Virus record (IMG/VR): IMGVR_UViG_3300046454_001028
Coordinates: 1 to 43,196 of that record
Strand: one strand, 5' to 3'
DNA: 43,196 nucleotides
Source of the DNA: a virus
A model generated the notes under the pieces. It had not been told where the DNA came from, did no database searches, and was given only the letters and a program-made list of their open reading frames with translations. The position numbers and the translations under genes are program-made. Shown here piece by piece: positions 15,204-22,058 of this stretch (its first letter is position 1; each line of letters opens with the position of its first letter).

Positions 15204-15274
15204 GTCCTTGTCGATCTGGTTTCTAGCTCACCCTCCATAGCACACAGAGTGTTTCACTGTCAAACGGCAAAACC

Positions 15275-15313
15275 AGACATTCTGGCCTGACACTTTGGCC
15301 TGACATTCTGTCC
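15275..15313. repeat. Three tandem 13-bp repeats upstream of helicase
   Basis: Consecutive units AGACATTCTGGCC, TGACACTTTGGCC and TGACATTCTGTCC lie end to end without gaps. The first contains a small dyad CCAGA-cat-TCTGG (15273-15285). They lie about 70 bp upstream of the helicase start, on the 5' side of a TTGACA box for the minus strand. They look like iterons or a cooperative regulator site. Confidence 0.6.
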
Positions 15314-15322
15314 GGTCGTTCG

Positions 15323-15368
15323 CGATTCGTGCTGGTCCGCGAATCGTTATGCCGGCAAGTGCCGGCAT
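15323..15368. other. Two inverted repeats in the 15204-15376 gap
   Basis: CGATTCG (15323-15329) pairs with CGAATCG (15340-15346). ATGCCGGC (15349-15356) pairs with GCCGGCAT (15361-15368) around loop AAGT. No T-run follows on either strand, so these are regulatory or structural hairpins rather than proven terminators. No gene is seen in 15204-15376. Confidence 0.5.
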
Positions 15369-15376
15369 GCCGTGCT

Positions 15377-15577
15377 TCACCACCCGCTCTTGGTCATCGT
15401 CCGCGCGCCCATCGCCAGCGCACCAGCCATCATGCTCACGGCGACCAGCACCGCCAGCCACGGATGCTCAGGCATCAGCCAGCCGATCAGCAACCCGCTG
15501 CCGGCGGTGAACACCACGAACACCACCACCTTGCCCAGGCCGAGCGCCAGGGCGCGGTAAGCCTGCCAGAACGTCAC
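15377..15577 (-). CDS. Small two-helix membrane protein
   Basis: A 66-aa protein. GTG 15577 overlaps the upstream stop (GTGA); the open frame to 15658 would overlap its neighbour by 85 nt. Two hydrophobic segments are visible: LGKVVVFVVFTAGSGLLIGW near 15-34 and WLAVLVAVSMMAGALAMGA near 40-58. An N-terminal amphipathic helix precedes them. This size and topology is holin-like, but no lysis gene is adjacent, so a general membrane role is all I can say. Confidence 0.6.
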   Translation of the reverse strand: MTFWQAYRALALGLGKVVVFVVFTAGSGLLIGWLMPEHPWLAVLVAVSMMAGALAMGARTMTKSGW

Positions 15578-15792
15578 ACAAGCGTTCCGGATCGCACGCC
15601 GTGGATCTTCAGCGGTTGCACGCCATGAGGCGGTGGATCGCAAACGAGACAGCGCCAACCTCTACCACCAAGCCAGAGAAATACTGTCTGGCATTGACAT
15701 AATGGCCAAAGGTGACTCGCCACGATCCGATGCGGCAGCGCACGCAATCGCTCCACGCGTTCCATAAATGTAGAATCGTCGTCAGGGTCCAC
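15574..15792 (-). CDS. Small Cys-rich protein
   Basis: A 72-aa protein. GTG 15792 has AGGGAAA about 8 nt upstream; an internal ATG nine codons later is an alternative. The WPLCQCQTVFLWLGGRGWRC segment is followed by LVCDPPPHG. The four Cys (CQC, and C-x-x-C in RCLVC) suggest a Zn knuckle. Gap 15793-15802 separates it from the next gene. Function is unknown. Confidence 0.5.
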   Translation of the reverse strand: MDPDDDSTFMERVERLRALPHRIVASHLWPLCQCQTVFLWLGGRGWRCLVCDPPPHGVQPLKIHGVRSGTLV

Positions 15793-15802
15793 GGTTGTTT
15801 CC

Positions 15803-15994
15803 CTATCGCCTCGGGTTCTTCTTGGTCCTCGGCATCGGCACATAGGGCGCCGGCACCCACGTGGCAGCCACCAGGGCGCGGTGGGTGGCGCACGCCCACA
15901 TCGGCTTCTGTGGTGGCAGGCCGAAGCCAAAAGGGCTGTGGGGCCGTGCGCAGATGTGGCAGCGCTGGGGATCAGGCGATGAGGGCGCGGGCAT
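15803..15994 (-). CDS. Small Cys/His protein
   Basis: A 63-aa protein. ATG 15994 lies inside the ExoX-like gene's 3' end (23-nt overlap). CHICARPHSPFG near the N-terminus and MWACATH further on give a plausible Cys2-Cys/His metal site. The C-terminus is Pro/Arg/Lys-rich. The upstream part of the gene is short, so the exact start is not firm. Function is unknown. Confidence 0.5.
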   Translation of the reverse strand: MPAPSSPDPQRCHICARPHSPFGFGLPPQKPMWACATHRALVAATWVPAPYVPMPRTKKNPRR

Positions 15995-16796
15995 TGGCAA
16001 TCTCAGCCTCGATCTCGCGCACGGTGATCAGCTTGCGGCCATTGGCCTTGAACATGGCGCGGACGGTTTCCAACGGCACCACGGCGGCAAACCGATCGAT
16101 CACCAACACCCAGGCGCGGAGACGCTCCATCTGACGCATGACGGTCGGAAAATCATCGCCGAGCGACGGCTTGATCTCGATCTTCCAGTCACATCCCTGA
16201 AGCACGCGGAGGTAATGTCGGTCTGTGACGTCCAACTCTGGCAAAAAGAACCGCCAGTGTTCCGTGGCGGAGTCATAGGGAGCGGGCGCGGTGAAACGGA
16301 GCATCAGCAACACATCGACGCCACGCTGTTCAAATAGCACCCTGGCGTTGAAATGGGCCTGGATCGGGGTCGTCTCCAAAATCTGCCGACGCCGTTCCTC
16401 GCGCTCAGCATCGATCTTCGGAAGCGCCTCCCGGCTGGCGTAATTAGACTTCCGATCAAGCTCCATCATCGCCGGATCGTGCATTCGCTCGATCGCAACG
16501 TTGACCGCCGCCTCCCGGTAGCGATCCAGCTTGGTCCCTGTGCTCAGCACAAATGCCGCCTGAAACAACGGGTCGAGGAACCGTGCCTGGATCAGATTGT
16601 GCTCGGGCGTGTCATCGCTCGCGGCGCCCCTGGTCAGCAGAGCCGCGTGTAGCTCGGCGAACCGCTCGGCGAACCACGCTTGGCCCAGCATCCATTCGGC
16701 ATACTGCGGATCGCTCGACAGCACGTCCGCGACGGTGCGGCCTTTGTGCTTGCCGAACGGCAGGATCATCGCGCTTGGCTCGGGCTTAGCAACCAT
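15972..16796 (-). CDS. ExoX C-terminal-domain-like protein
   Basis: A 274-aa protein from ATG 16796 with GGAG 8 nt upstream. Residues 10-53 match the small C-terminal domain found in exodeoxyribonuclease X and many phage proteins (PFGKHKGRTVADV, DPQYAEWMLGQAWFAERF). No DEDD nuclease motif precedes it, so this is the isolated domain fused to about 220 unassigned residues, not an exonuclease. The remainder is helical and ends in a charged segment. Its promoter region would be the 126-bp palindrome at 16816-16941. By context it is a replication or repair accessory. Confidence 0.7.
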   Translation of the reverse strand: MVAKPEPSAMILPFGKHKGRTVADVLSSDPQYAEWMLGQAWFAERFAELHAALLTRGAASDDTPEHNLIQARFLDPLFQAAFVLSTGTKLDRYREAAVNVAIERMHDPAMMELDRKSNYASREALPKIDAEREERRRQILETTPIQAHFNARVLFEQRGVDVLLMLRFTAPAPYDSATEHWRFFLPELDVTDRHYLRVLQGCDWKIEIKPSLGDDFPTVMRQMERLRAWVLVIDRFAAVVPLETVRAMFKANGRKLITVREIEAEIANARALIA

Positions 16797-16815
16797 GGGT
16801 TGTTACTCCGGTTGG

Positions 16816-16941
16816 GTGAGGATGGTGAGGATAGTGACCATGCTGCGGCGATACTACCAGAACTGTCAGTATTTCGATATCGTTTCAGTGACAGTTTACC
16901 CCCTTACGCCGCAGCATGGTCACCATGGTCTCCATGGTCAC
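16816..16941. repeat. 126-bp concentric palindrome, candidate replication origin or resolution site
   Basis: Four symmetric layers share one axis at 16878.5. The centre is CGATATCG (16875-16882). The next layer is AACTGTCA / TGACAGTT (16861-16868, 16889-16896). The next is a perfect 17-bp arm (16834-16850 and 16907-16923, GTGACCATGCTGCGGCG and its complement). Outside lie 9-bp units: GTGAGGATG, GTGAGGATA, GTGACCATG (16816-16842) and CATGGTCAC, CATGGTCTC, CATGGTCAC (16915-16941). It lies between the primase stop and the ExoX-like start and is AT-richer than its surroundings. The function is not known from sequence. Confidence 0.75.
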
Positions 16942-16944
16942 TGA

Positions 16945-16960
16945 TTTGATTTTTATCAAA
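16945..16960. other. AT-rich hairpin next to the palindrome
   Basis: TTTGAT (16945-16950) pairs with ATCAAA (16955-16960) around TTTT, just left of the primase stop. On the minus strand it would be a short hairpin ending the primase message, and it could also serve as an AT-rich unwinding element for an origin. It is too weak to call a terminator. Confidence 0.4.
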
Positions 16961-16961
16961 C

Positions 16962-19409
16962 TTACTCAACTTTCTCGACATACCAACGGATTGCACCATG
17001 GGTGTTGCCGTCATCCTTTAAGAACCGCTTCTTCGCCGCGACCCTGCCGACGTACTTTCTGAGCCAATATTGCATGCGAGCGGTGTCAACTTCCGCGCCG
17101 CCACGGGCGGGAAATTGCTCCTTCATGATGGGGTAGAAGCCATCGATCTTGGAATCCTTGACCGCGTCAGCGATGGTCTTGGGGGTTCCCTGGAACTCCG
17201 CATACCAACCCTCAAGCATCGCAGCTAAACGTATGGTTGCAGGATCATCCTTCGCCGTGGTCTCCATCGTCTCTGCCGGATCGGTCTCGCCGAGCCACAC
17301 CAGCGGCTCGCGCACGAAGTGCGACCACGCGCCGTAAGAGCCGAGCGAGAAGATCCCGAGCTTGGTCTGGCTAACGTGGTAGGCCCGCGCGATGATCAGG
17401 ACGTCGGCGATGTAGCGACCACGGTCGCGGCGCGCGGTGATGATCGGGTCACCATCGAACGGGCGCCGCTCGGGATGCTCCTCGCCGGCGTCGAGGTCGC
17501 AGCGCATGGTGCGGCGGCCCTGTTCATCCACGATCGCGAGGTTGTTGCCGGTCATGTAGATGACCACGGCGTTCTCGATCTCCACGATCTCCAGCACGCC
17601 GAACAGGCGGATACTGATCAGTGGCCGCTCGGTCGCCATGTTCAGTGTGGGCGTGTCGATGTCGCGGCTGACATTGTCGATCGAGAACCCGGGCACACCG
17701 GCGATCAGCATGGCGTTGATGCCCTTCTCCGTCTCCTCGTCCTTCTTGCTGGTGCCCATGGCCGGGCATGGCCGACCGATTGCGACGGTACTGGCCAGAT
17801 CCACGAGATGCGACTTGCCGGTGCCGGGCGCCCTGGCGGATACGGCAAGCAACGGCGACACCGGCATGGCGCAGCGCAAGACCTGGGTCTTGAGCATGGT
17901 CAGCGCGACGCTGCGGGAGGCGCGATTGACGAACGGGTAGGAGTCCAGCAGACCATTGAGCCGCCCCAAGGATTCCCGCGCGTCGTGTTCGGTCGGCGCC
18001 TCGGGGATCTCTGGCATCACCAGATCACTGGGGAACATCAGGTAGTAGCGTGACACAGGGTCATAGCCCGGTGTCATCAATAGCGAACCGTCGGGCCGGA
18101 GTGTGGGCGATGTCAGCACACCACGCACATGCGGAAACGGCCAGTCGCTGCGGTTGTTCAACACGATCTGCACCAGCTTGTCGGGCGGATCACAGACCAC
18201 AAAAGCCCGACGCCTGCCGTCCCACTTCTGCCAGACCGCCACCTCGGACAGCATCTTCATCAGCGCTGGCGCGGTGATCGGCACCAGCGCCGCGCTATGC
18301 GTCACACCACCGTCGGCAGTGCGATATTCCTGTTCGGTCGGCTGCACGAGCATGCCGCGCTGATAGATCGGCGCGCCAGCCGCTAGCAGTGCCTCCTGGG
18401 CCTGCCGCACCATGCGCGGCAACTCGCCGGCCACGCAGACGATGACGCGCTGGCCGTCCGGCAGCGGATCGCCCCTGCCGTCGCCCTCCGGCGGTGGCGG
18501 CTCAGGCGGCTCACCACCCTCCTCCACCCCACCAGGGGGGTCGTCGGGTGGTACCTCACCGAGCGGCGGCGCCGCCGGCGGCACGTAGGGCGGCGCCTCG
18601 CGGGCGTGGTATTCCAGCCCCTCGACGGTGCCGCCGGCGTCCAGCCAGTCGGTGACGTCGCCCTTGGGCGGCAGGTTGGGTAGCAACAGCAGCTTGATCG
18701 AGGCGGCCACCGGGTAGAGCGAACGCGCCACAGTTGCGGCGTGTGCCTCACCCACTGCATCATTGTCGGCCAATACGACGACGTGCTTGCGCAAAAAATA
18801 GCGCTGCATTTCATCGCGCCACTTGCCAGAGCCGCCGATATTGCAGGTCGCGATTAATCCCAGCTTGGTGAGATTGTCGCAGTCCTTTTCGCCCTCGCAG
18901 ATCCAGATGGTCTGCTCGCCCGAGGCCAGCACGCCGGGCAGCCGGTAGACCAACAGGTCATGGCCGGGCAGATCTCTGACGTTCCACTTCCACTTCTGAT
19001 CGCCGCGCGCGGTGTAGCCATCGGGCCGGCGCTGGAAAAACCTGGGGTTGCCGTCGATCGTGCGGATGACGTCGAGGATCAGCGCGCCGTCGGCGTCGTG
19101 GTAGTGATAGACAACGCCGATGTTCTCCCACGGCTTCTGCCGCCCGGCGTGGCCGTTGGCGCCGTTGGCTTTGGGCCGCGCCGGCAAGGGACCGATCGCC
19201 ATCTGGTGGAGTTCGCGATAGCCACCACCTTCATTGGCCTCATTGTCGAACCACACCAATTCGTTAATTTTGATACTCTTCGACTGATGCGCGCCGAAGC
19301 GCACTTCGTTCTTGTTATGCGACCAGTCGGTCGGTAGTCCCCACAGCTTGATGGCCAGCTCTAAGATGCTCGGCCATGACGGATCAGGCCGGAATGGCTC
19401 GCCGGCCAT
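16962..19409 (-). CDS. TOPRIM primase - SF3-like ATPase fusion
   Basis: An 815-aa protein from ATG 19409 with GGAG 6 nt upstream. The N-terminal 75 residues match the primase-associated domain seen in mobile elements (LWGLPTDW, VRFGAHQSKS). TOPRIM follows: ICEGEKDCDN near 170, VLADNDAVGEAH near 214-225, and GDVTDWLDAGG near 250. A Pro/Gly-rich linker spans 274-318. The C-terminal ATPase has ARAPGTGKSHLVD near 527 (Walker A) and VPGFSIDNV near 573 (Walker B). It would prime and unwind at the phage origin. No Zn finger is seen. This is the main replication protein of the window. Confidence 0.85.
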   Translation of the reverse strand: MAGEPFRPDPSWPSILELAIKLWGLPTDWSHNKNEVRFGAHQSKSIKINELVWFDNEANEGGGYRELHQMAIGPLPARPKANGANGHAGRQKPWENIGVVYHYHDADGALILDVIRTIDGNPRFFQRRPDGYTARGDQKWKWNVRDLPGHDLLVYRLPGVLASGEQTIWICEGEKDCDNLTKLGLIATCNIGGSGKWRDEMQRYFLRKHVVVLADNDAVGEAHAATVARSLYPVAASIKLLLLPNLPPKGDVTDWLDAGGTVEGLEYHAREAPPYVPPAAPPLGEVPPDDPPGGVEEGGEPPEPPPPEGDGRGDPLPDGQRVIVCVAGELPRMVRQAQEALLAAGAPIYQRGMLVQPTEQEYRTADGGVTHSAALVPITAPALMKMLSEVAVWQKWDGRRRAFVVCDPPDKLVQIVLNNRSDWPFPHVRGVLTSPTLRPDGSLLMTPGYDPVSRYYLMFPSDLVMPEIPEAPTEHDARESLGRLNGLLDSYPFVNRASRSVALTMLKTQVLRCAMPVSPLLAVSARAPGTGKSHLVDLASTVAIGRPCPAMGTSKKDEETEKGINAMLIAGVPGFSIDNVSRDIDTPTLNMATERPLISIRLFGVLEIVEIENAVVIYMTGNNLAIVDEQGRRTMRCDLDAGEEHPERRPFDGDPIITARRDRGRYIADVLIIARAYHVSQTKLGIFSLGSYGAWSHFVREPLVWLGETDPAETMETTAKDDPATIRLAAMLEGWYAEFQGTPKTIADAVKDSKIDGFYPIMKEQFPARGGAEVDTARMQYWLRKYVGRVAAKKRFLKDDGNTHGAIRWYVEKVE

Positions 19410-19515
19410 CACACGCGCTCCGGTCGACAGCCTCCGCTACAACCCCGGTCGGCGCCGGTGAACGTGATTGAAATTAGCGATGAAACGGGCACCATTGATA
19501 GTTCGCTCCCACTTG

Positions 19516-19649
19516 CGTCGGTGCCATCTCCCGTTTACAGTCCGCCCCTGTGTGTGCTTGGTGGACTGTACGGGGAGATGGCTCCGACGGCACTTCTGGC
19601 ATTGCTCGACTGGCGCCCCCGGTACTTCCATACCGGGGGCGTTTCGTTT
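19516..19649 (+). ncRNA. Candidate structured small RNA with own terminator
   Basis: A long hairpin has a left arm 19516-19543 (CGTCGGTGCCATCTCCC and onward) and a right arm 19563-19589 (starting GGACTGTACGGGGAG). The arms pair almost perfectly over 27 bp with a loop of about 19 nt. It is followed at 19614-19649 by an intrinsic terminator on the plus strand. The direction is opposite to the flanking replication genes. A GTG-start frame (19458) and a minus-strand frame (19437-19631) overlap it, but neither has a convincing ribosome-binding site. No promoter could be fixed. Structure and terminator support a transcript; its function is unknown. Confidence 0.5.
19614..19649 (+). terminator. Intrinsic terminator of the 19.5-kb transcript
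   Basis: A perfect 11-bp stem CGCCCCCGGTA (19614-19624) / TACCGGGGGCG (19631-19641) with loop CTTCCA is followed by TTTCGTTT. Strong on the plus strand; the minus side has no T-run. Sequence 19650-19707 holds nothing further. Confidence 0.8.
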
Positions 19650-19707
19650 ATCCGACCTCGCAGCTTAGTCCTTCGGACCCTGTTGTGACCAGCGCGTTGC
19701 GGTTCTC

Positions 19708-19938
19708 TTACGCCACCGAACGATCCCCACAACCCGCAGGGTTATCCACCATCCAGGGCGCGCAGGGCACGCACCAATGAACATCGGGCGCGGTATCGGT
19801 GCCGATGCAGACGATGCAGGCCGGCGCACCACAGGCGCAGCGACGGCGCGCGAACGCCGCCGCCAGCTCGGCGTGATACGCCATCAGCGCGGCGCGGCTG
19901 GCATCAGTCGAGACACTGGGCCTGGGCATCCTCGTCAC
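19708..19938 (-). CDS. Small Cys-rich Zn-binding-like protein
   Basis: A 76-aa protein. GTG 19938 has AAGG 6-7 nt upstream; ATG 19929 is the alternative. CACGAPACIVCIG and WCVPCAPWM are two Cys clusters that could hold one or two Zn ions. The middle HAELAAAFARRR is helical. Last gene of the 22725-19708 minus-strand run. Function is unknown. Confidence 0.6.
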   Translation of the reverse strand: MTRMPRPSVSTDASRAALMAYHAELAAAFARRRCACGAPACIVCIGTDTAPDVHWCVPCAPWMVDNPAGCGDRSVA

Positions 19939-20086
19939 TTTGCACCTTGAAATGGGTCGGCGTCGCGGTGTTGAGCAGCTCGATGCTCAGGCCCTTGCCG
20001 TGCGACCAGTCCATCACGTCATCGACTATCAGACAGAGACGCAGCCGCTCATAGGTGCGTCGGTCAAGCCAGTAGCCGGCCACCAT
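19904..20086 (-). CDS. Small hypothetical protein
   Basis: A 60-aa protein. ATG 20086 is preceded by an excellent GGAGGA site inside a 31-nt leader (20086-20116) nearly copied at 21611. The longer frame to 20116 is rejected on this basis. Sequence: MVAGYWLDRRTYERLRLCLI, an acidic middle, and a polar end. No domain is recognised. The strong ribosome-binding site suggests high translation. Confidence 0.65.
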   Translation of the reverse strand: MVAGYWLDRRTYERLRLCLIVDDVMDWSHGKGLSIELLNTATPTHFKVQSDEDAQAQCLD

Positions 20087-20116
20087 TTTACTTCCTCCAC
20101 ATAAACCAACCGACAA
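20086..20116 (-). repeat. Duplicated translation leader, copy A
   Basis: 31 nt, 29 identical to 21611-21641 (TTTTACTTCCTCCACAT core on plus; minus reads GGAGGAAGTAAAA). It contains the Shine-Dalgarno of the downstream gene. In this copy the frame ending WFMWRK-stop has no start codon, so no leader peptide is made. Confidence 0.7.
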
Positions 20117-20121
20117 CTACG

Positions 20122-20658
20122 TCAGACGCCCCGGGCCAGCACTTCGATCAGGATCTCTTCATCCGCCCCGCCTAACCCTTCGGCACGCTCCAGCACGACC
20201 TGTCGTAGATCGGTTTCCTGCTGCAGGGCGGTGACCTGCGCTTGGTAGGCGCCAACGTGACGACGATAACTACCCAGATCGATGGTGTGACGCGGCCACC
20301 AGATCGTGCGACCGGATTTCTCATCGATCGGCTCGATCTTGTCTTCGACTACCTTTTCCGGCGGCACCGCGAAACGGAAGCCCAGCTTCAACTCCTCAAA
20401 TCCCGGCAACAACGGCACGTCATCACCATTGAGCCGGATGCCGCGTATCTTGTCCTTCATCACCGCCCGCGCGATCGGCGGGATCAGCTTCGCGGCGGTC
20501 CATTGGGGATACAGGCTAATAATGGCGATAAGCTCCTCAGAGCACCCCGCCACGATATCTGGCATCGCCAGATTTTCGTCGCGGTGATCGGTCAGACAGT
20601 ATCGCGCCACCATCCGCTCGATCTTCTTGCCGACCGTTTCCTCGTGTCGCGATGCCAT
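20122..20658 (-). CDS. Hypothetical phage protein
   Basis: A 178-aa protein. ATG 20658 overlaps the upstream TAA (TAATG) and has GGGGG upstream. N-terminus MASRHEETVGKKIERMVARY; middle DIVAGCSEELIAIISLYPQW; then a beta-rich stretch (GFEELKLGFRFAVPPEK). Charged C-terminal helix. No family is recognised. It lies between the coiled-coil protein and small genes of the replication cluster. Confidence 0.6.
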   Translation of the reverse strand: MASRHEETVGKKIERMVARYCLTDHRDENLAMPDIVAGCSEELIAIISLYPQWTAAKLIPPIARAVMKDKIRGIRLNGDDVPLLPGFEELKLGFRFAVPPEKVVEDKIEPIDEKSGRTIWWPRHTIDLGSYRRHVGAYQAQVTALQQETDLRQVVLERAEGLGGADEEILIEVLARGV

Positions 20659-21608
20659 TATGACCCCCTGTGTTTTTTCAGCCCCTCGTTAAATTCTGTG
20701 AGCCACGCCAGGGCAATCGGCACCGTTTGACCGAAGGTATTGGCGCGCCATTTATCGGTCTCCGCCAGCATCTCGTGGACTGGTGGCGCTTCCTGAAAAT
20801 ATGCCACCGCACGGGACAGCGCTTGGCCGCGAAAGATCTTTTGCTCAGCAGCATGCGTGGCGGCTGGATCGACCGGCGGATAGCCTTTGCCGTTGTAGAG
20901 GATTTCCTTGCCGATCTCCTTGGCCAGCGACTGGATCAGCAGCGGTGACAATGACCGCTTGCCGGTGTAACGCGAGATCACCCGTTCGATATCCTCCAGA
21001 TCAGGATTGCGCTTGCCGTTGACGATCTCATCGAGTTCCTTCAGCTTCTTGCGCAGCGCGCGTTTCTCGTCGGCATCCTCGGCGACCTTGCCCTGCAGTT
21101 CCTCGATCTCCGCCGCCGCCTTGGCGCGAGCCTCCCGCAGGATCGCCTTGCGTTGCTCGACCAGCGACTGCGCCGCCTGCTCCTCCACCTCGGCGCGAAC
21201 CTTCGCCACCATCTTCTCGGCCTCGGCCTTGGTGATCCGTTCGCCAGCCTTGGCACGCTCCACCGCTTCATCGGCCAACGCCTGCGGCACCGAAGGGGAG
21301 GCGAGCATGCGCGCGGCATGAAAGTCTATCTGTAACGGCTCCGAACTGGTATTAGATACCAATGCATTACTGAAACGATCAGCCACCCTGATCAGCGCGT
21401 CCGCCGTGATCCGTGCCACGTCGTGATCCATGCACCACGTGGTCCACGCGCCGCGCACATCCTCCTTGATCGCGGCGAACTGCTTGCCGGCCTCGATCCA
21501 GTGGTAGAAGCCCGCTGCCATGTGCGTGCGTGCTACCCGCAGCCGCTCGGCACATCGCGCCTCAGTCTCGGGATCGAGCGCAGCCTTGATGGGAACCACT
21601 TCAGACAT
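20658..21608 (-). CDS. Coiled-coil phage protein with DUF3102-like N-terminus
   Basis: A 316-aa protein starting at ATG 21608 with GGAGG in a duplicated leader 10 nt upstream. The first 80 residues (HMAAGFYHWIEAGKQFAAIK, then WTTWCMDHDVARITADALIR) resemble DUF3102-type proteins of phages and plasmids. Residues 125-215 form a long coiled coil (KAEAEKMVAKVRAEVEEQAA and onward). The C-terminus is helical. DUF3102-like and ParB-related proteins occur near phage replication genes. A DNA-bridging or scaffold role is possible, but only by composition and neighbourhood. Confidence 0.6.
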   Translation of the reverse strand: MSEVVPIKAALDPETEARCAERLRVARTHMAAGFYHWIEAGKQFAAIKEDVRGAWTTWCMDHDVARITADALIRVADRFSNALVSNTSSEPLQIDFHAARMLASPSVPQALADEAVERAKAGERITKAEAEKMVAKVRAEVEEQAAQSLVEQRKAILREARAKAAAEIEELQGKVAEDADEKRALRKKLKELDEIVNGKRNPDLEDIERVISRYTGKRSLSPLLIQSLAKEIGKEILYNGKGYPPVDPAATHAAEQKIFRGQALSRAVAYFQEAPPVHEMLAETDKWRANTFGQTVPIALAWLTEFNEGLKKHRGS

Positions 21609-21610
21609 CG

Positions 21611-21641
21611 TTTTACTTCCTCCACATCAACCAACCAACAA
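21611..21641 (-). repeat. Duplicated translation leader, copy B
   Basis: 31 nt matching 20086-20116 with two mismatches. It contains the GGAGGA site of the coiled-coil gene and, on the minus strand, the last codons (GWLMWRK) and stop of a 27-aa peptide. Stop and Shine-Dalgarno are overlaid, so translation of the peptide and the gene are likely linked. Confidence 0.7.
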
Positions 21642-21696
21642 TTATTATTACAACTATCGTCACCAGAGTATAGGGGATATACCAACTCCAAGGCAT
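21613..21696 (-). CDS. 27-aa membrane peptide, stop overlaps downstream RBS
   Basis: ATG 21696 opens MPWSWYIPY, then a Val/Ile-rich transmembrane helix (TLVTIVVIIIVG) and a WRK tail, with TAA at 21613-21615. It starts 2 nt after the previous gene's stop, so it could be read by coupling. The codons for W-R-K form the ribosome-binding site of the next gene. Positive C-terminus and short length match single-pass phage leader peptides. It is probably translated; its function is unknown. Confidence 0.5.
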   Translation of the reverse strand: MPWSWYIPYTLVTIVVIIIVGWLMWRK

Positions 21697-21698
21697 AA

Positions 21699-22058
21699 TC
21701 AGTTATTACCGACCCTGACATAGAGCTTATACTTGTGCGCGTGGTTATTCTTGGAGTGCGACTTGACGTAGCCGCCGTGCTCTTCAAACGTGGCGTCGCG
21801 AATGATCTTGTCCCTGACCAGATGATTCGCCAGCGCGCCCCAGCACTGCGGCACCCGTGGCACGCCGATGCCGGGGATCGCCTTGACGATCTCAAAGAGA
21901 AAGATCTCACCCCACGGCGCGTGGCGCACGATCAGCATATAGGCGTTGCCGTGCCACAGCGGGTCACGGGCGAGTGCCCTGGCCATGCCGGTTTCCTTGC
22001 GTCCCTCGGCGATCGGCAGGTTGAACTGCTTCGGGTCATCGATGGTGCGCCGTCTCAT
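21699..22058 (-). CDS. Small hypothetical phage protein
   Basis: A 119-aa protein. ATG 22058 overlaps the VRR-NUC stop (ATGA), so the long frame to 22589 is not used. It has a PKQFNLPIAEGRKETGMARA N-terminal part, then EIFLFEIVKAIPGIGVPRVP, and a His-rich, Lys-rich end. No family is recognised. Coupled to the nuclease gene, so it may be a partner. Confidence 0.6.
   Translation of the reverse strand: MRRRTIDDPKQFNLPIAEGRKETGMARALARDPLWHGNAYMLIVRHAPWGEIFLFEIVKAIPGIGVPRVPQCWGALANHLVRDKIIRDATFEEHGGYVKSHSKNNHAHKYKLYVRVGNN

Noticed and set aside
16915-16941. CRISPR-like short repeats (three 9-mers)
   Set aside because: Units are directly adjacent with no spacers and mirror the left arm of a palindrome. 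No cas gene is present.
16816-16941. Telomere-resolution site as the main call
   Set aside because: Known protelomerase sites are near-perfect over the centre, while here spacers between layers do not pair and no protelomerase gene is visible. Kept as an alternative only.
19437-19688. Small frames on both strands over the 19.5-kb hairpin
   Set aside because: No clear ribosome-binding site, and the sequence is better explained by the hairpin and terminator. Kept only as a possibility in the ncRNA entry.
20086-20124. Second copy of the small membrane peptide
   Set aside because: The frame ending VVVGWFMWRK has no usable start codon before an upstream stop, so it is a leader copy and not a gene.
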